From CAXBDP01 sp963974465 (GTDB taxonomy: Bacteria > Bacteroidota > Bacteroidia > Cytophagales > Cyclobacteriaceae): a stretch of 64,000 nt of DNA. Shown here piece by piece: positions 55,838 through 62,631 of the stretch. The DNA lies in assembly GCA_049340005.1 (NCBI GenBank), contig JBMPIY010000004.1; one strand, written 5' to 3'. How positions within the stretch are numbered: position 1 is the first letter of the stretch; each line of letters begins with the position of its first letter. The position numbers and the translations under genes are program-made. Under the pieces are notes generated by a model. The model searched no databases. It had not been told where the DNA came from and saw only the letters and a list, made by a program, of their open reading frames with translations.

Positions 55838-56032
55838 ATGAGAACAAAAAGAATATGTATTCACACAAAAGATATCCAAAGACTAACAGGTAGAAGCTTA
55901 CGGTATTCTCAATTGGCTTTAAAAAAAATGAAAGATTTTTATGGCAAAAAGCAATCACAAGAAATCACCGTTGAGGAATTCGCTCAGTTTTCGGGTATCC
56001 CTGAAGGCATTATCAGGCCTTGTTTAGATTGA
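55838..56032 (+). CDS. Small HTH-like protein
   Basis: A 64-residue protein of helix-rich, basic composition: ICIHTKDIQRLTGRSLRYSQ followed by a second helix around EEFAQFSGIPEGIIRP. It resembles small Bacteroidota proteins with a winged-helix or MerR/Xis-like helix-turn-helix pattern, but I am not certain of the family. A strong terminator follows. Gene-poor repeats surround it. Confidence 0.5.
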   Translation: MRTKRICIHTKDIQRLTGRSLRYSQLALKKMKDFYGKKQSQEITVEEFAQFSGIPEGIIRPCLD

Positions 56033-56969
56033 ACAATGGGAAGTCGGTCAAACACCGACTTCCCTTAAACAAATATTCTATCCCTCCTTTTTTCAATTAG
56101 TTTTTTCTAATTGAACCTTTTATCCCTCCATTTTATGCCTTTTAGGCAATTGCTTTTTAACACTTAACCCAATTAAAATGGAGAGATCAATAATTATATC
56201 AATTTGTAATGACCTAATTTGGTTTGACTTAATCTTCCTATTTGGCTTTATGGCAATCCAACTGTTCGATATTTGTAATGTCGAACTCCAGATAAATCAG
56301 ATTTGTAATCCGACTTTCACCGCAATTGTCTGAACCATCCCGCCTCCTGGCCGGGCAGGAATTTTTTTGATTAAATGAGAGACTATTGATTTTACATTCT
56401 CCATCCATCAACCGTCAACCGTCAACAATTCCATCCTCCATCCTCCATCCTCCATCCTCTATCCTCTATCAACTTCTTCCTCAACCGTCCTCCGTCAACT
56501 TCCCCCCCAACCAACCCAACTGTTCGATATTTGTAATGTCGAACCCCAGATAAATCGGATTTGTAATCCGACTTTCACCGCAATTGTCTGAACCATCCCG
56601 CCTCCTGGACGGGCAGGGATTTTTTTGATTAAATAAGAGACTATTGATTTTGCATTCTCCATCCATCAACCGTCAACCGTCGACAATTCTATCCTCCATC
56701 CTCCATCCTCTATCAACTTCTTCCTCAACCGTCAACAATTCCAACCAATCACCCAAAACGGTCAACGTTATTTAGGCATTCACAACCCATCACCTATAAC
56801 CCATAACCTCTCTCCTCCATCAACTTCTTCCTCAACCGTCAACTTCCCCCCAATCAACATTCATAGCGAAAAAAACACATATAAACGCAAAATGCGCATA
56901 AAACGAACATTCATTTCATATCAAAATCCCAATGATTCATATTAGCAGCTCACCAAATTATTTTTAATC
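56033..56969. repeat. Duplicated repeat region upstream of the cassette
   Basis: Two-stem copies at 56262-56314 and 56520-56572 lie in a 258-base tandem duplication that includes AATTGTCTGAACCATCCCGC and the satellite words. Satellite continues to about 56850. The block 56861-56915 has the CGC/AAA phasing seen at 54990, ahead of TCACCAAATTA (56949) and the cassette start. No further gene is convincing. Confidence 0.7.
56038..56064 (+). terminator. Terminator after the small HTH-like gene
   Basis: GGGAAGTCGGT pairs with ACCGACTTCCC around a CAAAC loop; it starts six bases after the stop codon. Confidence 0.8.
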
Positions 56970-57728
56970 ATGGCAAAACAATCAGGTCTTATTAAAATTA
57001 AAGGAACGCTAGATGATGTGACCTTTTACAAAAGGCAAAATAGTTTTCTAGCAAGAATGAAAGGTGGAATCGATGGCAAAAGGATTAAGTCCGACCCTCG
57101 CTTCCAAAGAACAAGGGAAAATATGGCTGAATTTCAAGAGGCATCTGCCATGGCGAAGTTATTCCGTCAAGCTTTCCAAATCTCCTCTAAAAACATTAAG
57201 GATGTTCGCACGCATAATCGATTGTTCGCTTATATGAGTGGGATACTTAAAACAGATCCCGTTAGCAATAGAGGACAACGAAAGGTAGCTTTAGGGGAGA
57301 TCGATTTATTAAAAGGTTTTGAATTCAATAGCCAAGCAAAACTTGAAGCAACTCTTCAAGCCCCCCAACCAGAAATCACTTTAGATGGTGCTGAATTGGT
57401 TCTAAGCTACTTGAATCTTAATCCATCCGCGCAAATTTCTTCTCCGCCTAATACAACTCATTTCAGATTATTAGCAGCGGTAGGAGCAGTTGATTTCGAA
57501 AATAAAGACTCAAAAGAAATCTTGAGTTCTACGGAGAATCTTTTGCTTGAAGAAATTCAAGAGAACCTAAACTTAACCTTAAACATTGAAGGCCTAGAAT
57601 CTTACCACAAATACTTGGCGGTAGGCATAGAATTCCTTGATGAAATTAATGGTAAGTTTTATGCCCTTCAAAATAGAACGCATAATGGGCTTTCCATTAT
57701 CCATTACATACCTAAAGATGAGGGTTAA
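56970..57728 (+). CDS. Conserved Bacteroidota protein, first gene of the cassette
   Basis: A 252-residue protein without signal or membrane segment. The N-terminus, MAKQSGLIKIKGTLDDVTFY, then FLARMKGGIDG and RFQRTRENMAEF, is the hallmark of a Bacteroidota protein family of unknown function that I recall seeing next to DUF5675 genes. The C-terminal half is strand-rich. It overlaps the next gene by 11 bases, giving translational coupling with three downstream genes. Confidence 0.75.
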   Translation: MAKQSGLIKIKGTLDDVTFYKRQNSFLARMKGGIDGKRIKSDPRFQRTRENMAEFQEASAMAKLFRQAFQISSKNIKDVRTHNRLFAYMSGILKTDPVSNRGQRKVALGEIDLLKGFEFNSQAKLEATLQAPQPEITLDGAELVLSYLNLNPSAQISSPPNTTHFRLLAAVGAVDFENKDSKEILSSTENLLLEEIQENLNLTLNIEGLESYHKYLAVGIEFLDEINGKFYALQNRTHNGLSIIHYIPKDEG

Positions 57729-58167
57729 ACTGCTACGTAGTTACTTTCCACTAGGTGTAAATGGTCAGATATTTATCAATGGGCAATTTATCTGCCATAC
57801 CATTGAACTGCCTTGGAAGAATAATAAAAGGAATATCTCTTGTATTCCCGAAGGAGTTTATTCTTTGAGAAAGAACTACAATGAAAATTTGGGTTGCTTT
57901 GTGGAAGTCTGTAATGTTCCAAACAGATCTAATATCAAAATTGTAGCAGCAAAGAATGCGCTTAAGGAATTAGATGGAAGCATAGCTCCAGTCTCTAAGA
58001 TAATTGGAGAAGGAATTGGGCTATACTCCAAAAGATGTCTATATAAACTGAGCGACATACTTTTCGCATCAATAAAGGCTGGTAAAAAGACAGAAATACA
58101 GATTGCTAACTCAGGGAGTGCCATTTTAAGTACTCCTCAATTCCTCAATCAACCATGGAATGGTTAA
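57718..58167 (+). CDS. DUF5675-like protein with altered catalytic positions
   Basis: A 149-residue protein begun at the ATG at 57718, which overlaps the upstream gene by 11 bases; a longer frame from 57637 would run inside that gene. NISCIPEGVYSLRKN and the IAPVSKIIGEGIG core resemble DUF5675, a family related to peptidoglycan-acting folds. In the family I recall a conserved His (ILIHPGN) and Cys (GCIAP); here the positions read IKIVAAKN and GSIAP, so neither residue is present. It may be a catalytically dead or binding-only relative. Confidence 0.65.
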   Translation: MRVKLLRSYFPLGVNGQIFINGQFICHTIELPWKNNKRNISCIPEGVYSLRKNYNENLGCFVEVCNVPNRSNIKIVAAKNALKELDGSIAPVSKIIGEGIGLYSKRCLYKLSDILFASIKAGKKTEIQIANSGSAILSTPQFLNQPWNG

Positions 58168-58415
58168 ACCCAGAAATAGTAGTAGCAGGGTTGTTTACCC
58201 TGTTACTCACTATTCTTGCTTATGGTGTTCGCTTGATGGTAGTAGATATCAGAAAAGCCCATAATGAAATTTCTATTCTACGACATCAATTAGAAAAGCA
58301 ACAAGTTGAGCTTACAGGTGCTATTCGACTCCTTACTGAACGAATAGAGTTTTTAAGATCCCAGACGATGAAATCAAACACAAACAATTATTATCATGAA
58401 AACTATCGAAAATGA
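58155..58415 (+). CDS. Small membrane protein with coiled coil
   Basis: An 86-residue protein with one membrane helix near the N-terminus (about 9-29, IVVAGLFTLLLTILAYGVRLM) and a heptad-rich segment (about 35-70) suggesting a coiled coil. The layout is that of spanin or lysis-anchor proteins, but no homology is claimed. It overlaps the preceding gene by 13 bases and the next by 20. Confidence 0.6.
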   Translation: MEWLNPEIVVAGLFTLLLTILAYGVRLMVVDIRKAHNEISILRHQLEKQQVELTGAIRLLTERIEFLRSQTMKSNTNNYYHENYRK

Positions 58416-58740
58416 ATTAGTCAGGCGTGTTAAATCGCCTACTCCAAAATTCTTCAAAAGAATAAGAAGAATTGGCTTGATAATCGGAGCAGTGGGAGCA
58501 ACTATTTTGGCCTCTCCAATTGCCCTTCCCGCTGCGATTACCACAATTGGAGGATACGCTTTGGTCGCAGGAGGTGTATTAACTTCAATATCCTCAGTCA
58601 CAGTTGAAGATATACCTCCAATCCCAGATGAAAAATTTCCTCCCATAATTCCACCAAATGAATCACCCCCACTAAATGCTCCTGAGAAGGAGAAAGAAGT
58701 GGAAGAGGAAAAGAAAGAGGAAATAACAAACACCCACTAA
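58396..58740 (+). CDS. Small holin-like membrane protein
   Basis: A 114-residue protein with two hydrophobic segments (about 27-47 and 49-68, GLIIGAVGATILASPIALPA and TTIGGYALVAGGVLTSISSV) and a Pro- then Glu/Lys-rich tail. The layout recalls small holins or membrane-pore peptides; I do not identify a family. Start 58396 overlaps the preceding gene by 20 bases. It is followed by a terminator at 58747. Confidence 0.55.
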   Translation: MKTIENELVRRVKSPTPKFFKRIRRIGLIIGAVGATILASPIALPAAITTIGGYALVAGGVLTSISSVTVEDIPPIPDEKFPPIIPPNESPPLNAPEKEKEVEEEKKEEITNTH

Positions 58741-58746
58741 CCCAGT

Positions 58747-58772
58747 AAAAGGTGCCCAATCCGGCACCTTTT
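58747..58772 (+). terminator. Terminator of the four-gene cassette
   Basis: AAAAGGTGCC pairs with GGCACCTTTT around CAATCC; it begins six bases after the last stop codon. Confidence 0.85.
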
Positions 58773-58837
58773 CTTCATCCCCAAACTCCAACGCAACAAT
58801 CCATTTTTCTCTCAACACTCCTTCAACAGTCAACAAC

Positions 58838-58890
58838 CTGTTCGATATTTATAATGTCGCACTCCAGATAAATCGGATTTGTAATCCGAC
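58838..58890. repeat. Two-stem interspersed repeat, copy 8
   Basis: CTGTTCGATATTTATAATGT, then GGATTTGTAATCC; TTGTCTGAACC follows near 58903. It is the right-most copy. Confidence 0.75.
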
Positions 58891-58922
58891 TTTCACCGCA
58901 ATTGTCTGAACCATGGTTGAAT

Positions 58923-59437
58923 TGATTTTTTGATAGACTATGATTTCCAGCTCCAGCGGAGCGAAATATCATTAACCCACGGTGCAGCCGTGGGATATTG
59001 TCGAAGCACAAAGCATTTTACTGACCGAAGGTTTACCGGCCATAGGTGGGTGGGCCTCCCGCCTCAACCATCCAAAAATAGAATTAGACCTCCATCAACT
59101 GTTCTCCAAACCCAACAATACCTCTTCAACATTCTCTGCTTTTTGGAGCATCTTGCTTCACCGCATTTGTCTGAACCATGATTGAACTGATTTTTTGATA
59201 GACTATGATTTCCAGCTCCAGCGGAGCGAAATATCATTAACCCACGGTGCAGCCGTGGGATAAAGGAATAGCACAAAGCATATTTACCGACCGAAGGTTT
59301 ACCGGCCGTAGGTGGTGGGTGGGCCTCCCGCCTCAACCATCCAAAAATAGAATTAGACCTCCATCAACTGCTCTCCAAACCCAACAACAACTCTTCAATA
59401 TTCTCTGCTTTTTGGAGCATCTTGCTTCACCGCATTT
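58923..59437. repeat. Two tandem GATAGACTATG repeat units
   Basis: Units start at 58923 and 59188 (step 265), both of the long form with the CCGACCGAAGGTTTACCGG hairpin; each has CCTCCCGC (59055, 59324). They mirror the block at 52295-53230 and lie just before the right flanking repeat. Confidence 0.8.
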
Positions 59438-59907
59438 GTCTGAATCACAGATTAAACGGATTAATCGATTCCACGGATTTTTTTCAACGGAACGAAATGG
59501 ATCGAATATATTTGGCATTGTCCAATAACAATCTGAGGAAACAGCCAGACCTTCAAGGTTTTAAAAACCTTGAAGGTCCTCGCGATAAACATCATTTATT
59601 TCTAACAAAAATTCACCTCCTCAGCCATAGCGTGCTACGGCTCTACCGACAACCTTGATCCGTCAACTGTCACCCATTTCTTCAACCGTCAACCCATAAA
59701 TCAACCTTTCCTCCACCCTTATCCACAACCTATAACCCATCACCCATAACCTCTCTCAACCATCCTCTATCCTCCCTCAACTTCTTCTTCAACCGTCCTC
59801 CGTCAACCGTCAACAATTCCAACCAATCACCCAAAACGGTCAACGTTATTTAGGCATTCACAATTCATAGCCCAACACCCATAACTCATAACCCAAAACC
59901 TCTTTCC
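59423..59907. repeat. Right copy of the island-flanking direct repeat
   Basis: Nearly identical to 53205-53733 over its length, including CACAGATTAAACGGATTAAT and the satellite words, but with a different palindrome (59548-59578) at the corresponding position. It overlaps the 3' end of the next gene by about 20 bases. Confidence 0.8.
59548..59578. repeat. Palindromic CTTCAAGG element
   Basis: 15-base arms (GACCTTCAAGGTTTT and its complement) around a single A. Same family as 53331 and 6651. Confidence 0.75.
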
Positions 59908-60899
59908 ATCTTCACCAAATCCCTAAACAATCTCCCCGCACTCCTATAATGCACAAAAAAGGAATAAAACTTCTGTGGCAGAACGATGGCACCCACCTCC
60001 CGCTCTTTTTGGCTGCTTTTACTTAGGCCGAGGAGCTTTTTTAGTAAGTAGCCCAAATAGTTAAGTTTGGCTTTATACCACATTCGGAAATAATAAAGCC
60101 TAAACTGAAAGGCAGATCGAGATTTGTTTTCTAGCATAAATCTATAGGCTAGCATCAAGGCATGTTGGGCAGGAATAGCCTTTTTCAATTTAAGATAATA
60201 TGCCCAGTTCATGCGGTTGGCGGGCATAAAGTGGTAGAAGGTGAGTTTGGCCTCATACCAAATTTCATAACCCGCAATTTGTAAGGCATAGCAAAGTTCC
60301 ACATCGCCACCTGAACTTAAACTTGCACCCTTCCTATCGCTGAGAGCTGAGTTAAAACCTGCGTCATACACCGCCTCCAAAGCAGACTTGCGGAAGAAAC
60401 AGCCTGCACCATAGACATCGGCAACTGGGCGGTTGATCTTGCCGGAGTGGCTATTCTGTGGGCCGACTGCAAAACTATAATGAAAGCGCTCGAACCAATC
60501 GGGCTCCTCTTCTTCGAATAATGGCTTGCCAAAACCGCCCAAAGCACCAATTTGTGGATGTGCTTCCAATAGCTCAAAACCAATTTGCAGATAATCCTCC
60601 GCTAAGTGATTGTCATCATCGCAGAAGAGGATGTAGGAATATTGGGCAGCTTGAAAACCACATTGTCTAGCATGACTTAAGCCCGGCTTAGGCTCATGCA
60701 ATACCCGCAAATGTTCAAACTGATTAGTTTTTGCCCACTCTCGGCAATATTCTGTGGTACCATCTGTGGAGGCATTATCTACCAGCAATAGCTCCAATCC
60801 TGCGCCCGCAAGCACACGCAATGCAGCCACGCTCGCAAGTGTAGCCTCCAAACGGGTACGACCATTATAGGTGCAAATGATGATGGAGATGCCTTTCAA
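59886..60899 (-). CDS. Family 2 glycosyltransferase
   Basis: A 337-residue GT-A enzyme. The N-terminal SIIICTYNGRTRLEATLASV, LLVDNASTDGTTEYC and SYILFCDDDNHLAEDY (the DDD metal motif) are characteristic. It uses a nucleotide sugar and an unknown acceptor; no membrane helix is seen. It is divergent from the FkbM gene. It is the first clear chromosomal gene right of the repeat island. Confidence 0.9.
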   Translation of the reverse strand: MKGISIIICTYNGRTRLEATLASVAALRVLAGAGLELLLVDNASTDGTTEYCREWAKTNQFEHLRVLHEPKPGLSHARQCGFQAAQYSYILFCDDDNHLAEDYLQIGFELLEAHPQIGALGGFGKPLFEEEEPDWFERFHYSFAVGPQNSHSGKINRPVADVYGAGCFFRKSALEAVYDAGFNSALSDRKGASLSSGGDVELCYALQIAGYEIWYEAKLTFYHFMPANRMNWAYYLKLKKAIPAQHALMLAYRFMLENKSRSAFQFRLYYFRMWYKAKLNYLGYLLKKLLGLSKSSQKEREVGAIVLPQKFYSFFVHYRSAGRLFRDLVKMERGFGL

Positions 60900-60970
60900 T
60901 TTGAAATTTTATAGATTGGCTTAAAATTAAAGATATTAGCTTTAGGAATTCAATTGATCCGCTTTACAAT

Positions 60971-61636
60971 ATGCAATGGCTTAAGAAATTTTTTTATCTG
61001 CGTTTTCGTACCTCCTTTGCCAAAGCTGGTGAGGATTTACAAGTTTTTCAACTTTTGAAGCAAAAGCAAAATGGCCAATTTGTAGATATTGGTTCTCATC
61101 ATCCCATCAAAGGCTCCAATTCATTCTTCTTCTACCTGCGCGGATGGTCTGGAATATGCGTGGATCCCAACCCGGATTTCAAACCTCTTTATCAAAAATT
61201 AAGACCTAAAGATACTTTCCTGAATATCGGTGTTTCAGATCAGCCGGGTAGCTTGCAATATTATAAACTGAAAGGAAATCTTTCAGTGATGAATTCATTT
61301 TCAGAAGATTATATAAGAAAGCATATTAACCCAAAGGATGTCGATGCAATTATTCCAATTGAAATAAAAACACTGAAGGAGGTTTTTGATAAAGAATTAA
61401 ACGGAAAACATATTGATTTTTTGACGGTAGATGTGGAAGGTCTTGATCTGCAAGTATTGAAAGGGAATGATTGGAGCCGCTACCGTCCGAGTATTATTTG
61501 TGTAGAGTCACATGGACAATTGCGGGAGGATATACAGTCCGAAACCACACAATACATGCTAAATCAAAATTATGTACTTTTTGCTAAAGCGATTCAAGGA
61601 GATTGGGTTGGGACTTTATTCTTTAAACCTTTATGA
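60971..61636 (+). CDS. FkbM family methyltransferase
   Basis: A 221-residue class I methyltransferase. QNGQFVDIGSHHP is SAM motif I, and GICVDPNPDF and DFLTVDVEGLDLQVLKG are the FkbM-type second and third motifs. It probably methylates a sugar hydroxyl. It overlaps the next gene by four bases (ATGA), so the two are co-expressed. Confidence 0.88.
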   Translation: MQWLKKFFYLRFRTSFAKAGEDLQVFQLLKQKQNGQFVDIGSHHPIKGSNSFFFYLRGWSGICVDPNPDFKPLYQKLRPKDTFLNIGVSDQPGSLQYYKLKGNLSVMNSFSEDYIRKHINPKDVDAIIPIEIKTLKEVFDKELNGKHIDFLTVDVEGLDLQVLKGNDWSRYRPSIICVESHGQLREDIQSETTQYMLNQNYVLFAKAIQGDWVGTLFFKPL

Positions 61637-62631
61637 GTAGGCAGGTAATTTTTGAAAAGCACAGCCTTGAAAGAGCATTGCCCGAAAATTATCAAGCACA
61701 GGATTTTCGGCATTTTGATGGTGATATTCATAATACCATCCGCGAAATGCATGTGGTGGAATTTAACAATGCCAGCATTCTCCAATATTTCCTTTTTCAC
61801 AAAAGACGGCTTTTGGATCAGTATTGCGCCACAAGACCTATACATTGGAAAAAGCGCCTCAAAGCCTATGTCAAAAGCATTATCTACCCAAGTATTACAA
61901 TCAATGAAGCAACTTGGCTTATTGACAACTGGAGTGCAGGCTACTTTCATTGGGTTACAGATGTGCTGCCACGCATATTGGTAGCGAAGCAATATTTACC
62001 CTTACGTCCAATTCTGCTACCTGAGAGTTTCCAAAAGCTTTCCTTTGTCCAAGAGAGTATTCAGCTTCTTGAAGTAAATGTCATTTACTATCAGCCTTTC
62101 AAAAAATATAAGATAAAGCAATTAGGTCTTACCAGCCATTTGAGCACCTGTAATTTCAATATTGAATTGATGCAACAAGTTCGTAGCTTTTTTGCTTCAC
62201 AGGATAGCGGAAATTTTAGTAAGCCCAGTAAGAGAATCTACATTTCACGATCAAAAGCAAACAGAAGAAGGGTACTAAATGAAGATGCGCTGATACAATT
62301 ACTTAGCAAATATGATATTAGCTGCTACTATATGGAGGATCTATCTTTTGTACAACAACGAAAACTGATGGTCGAAACGCAATTTCTTATTAGTAATCAT
62401 GGGGCAGGACTTACCAATATGACTTTTATGCAGGAAGGTGCAACTGTGTTCGAACTCAAATCCGATTCTAGTAATACCAATAATTGCTTTTTCAATCTAG
62501 CGAGAGCATTAAATCACCAATACTATTACACCATCAATTCTGGCCAAGGCGATCATATACAATACGCTGATATTGTAGTGGATTTGGAGAAGTTGGAGAA
62601 GGAGCTGGGGAGGATATTATCGCAAAAATAG
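61633..62631 (+). CDS. Family 61 glycosyltransferase (DUF563-like)
   Basis: A 332-residue protein. WSAGYFHWVTDVLPRIL (near 97-113), IYISRSKANRRRV and the C-terminal LISNHGAGLTNMTFM are the signature of GT61. It probably adds a sugar to a surface glycan. It overlaps the convergent gene by 15 bases at its 3' end. Confidence 0.87.
   Translation: MSRQVIFEKHSLERALPENYQAQDFRHFDGDIHNTIREMHVVEFNNASILQYFLFHKRRLLDQYCATRPIHWKKRLKAYVKSIIYPSITINEATWLIDNWSAGYFHWVTDVLPRILVAKQYLPLRPILLPESFQKLSFVQESIQLLEVNVIYYQPFKKYKIKQLGLTSHLSTCNFNIELMQQVRSFFASQDSGNFSKPSKRIYISRSKANRRRVLNEDALIQLLSKYDISCYYMEDLSFVQQRKLMVETQFLISNHGAGLTNMTFMQEGATVFELKSDSSNTNNCFFNLARALNHQYYYTINSGQGDHIQYADIVVDLEKLEKELGRILSQK

Larger units (their letters stand above)
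2473..61529. repeat. Dispersed octamer GCGGGAGG (42 copies by hand count)
   Basis: Plus strand starts: 2473, 5109, 6066, 8802, 12261, 16547, 17110, 18891, 20428, 23173, 26347, 31838, 32435, 38679, 42365, 45146, 48044, 50011, 61522. Minus strand (plus-strand CCTCCCGC) starts: 5242, 5842, 6958, 9427, 11659, 16839, 18715, 20974, 22293, 24404, 29979, 30413, 31520, 38191, 45697, 47553, 52427, 52653, 52881, 53107, 59055, 59324, 59996. Thirty-four are in genes (22 with and 12 against transcription), 2 are intergenic, 6 are in repeats. The base following the octamer is A or T in 32 of 36 non-repeat copies. Confidence 0.85.

Noticed and set aside
56178..56335. Short hydrophobic open frame beginning at ATG 56178
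   Set aside because: It runs into a two-stem repeat copy and has no recognisable homology; it may be chance.
57637..57717. Upstream extension of the DUF5675-like gene
   Set aside because: It lies inside the preceding gene; the ATG at 57718 matches where the conserved region begins.
54480..59900. CRISPR-like short repeats in the island
   Set aside because: The repeated words are irregularly spaced and vary in length, and no cas genes are present.
50400..59900. Prophage or conjugative element
   Set aside because: No integrase, capsid, terminase, portal or conjugation gene was found; only the lysis-like cassette resembles a phage part.
2473..61529. Octamer as an internal Shine-Dalgarno or protein motif
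   Set aside because: Copies occur on both strands and in all frames, encoding different residues; neither translation signals nor protein motifs explain them.
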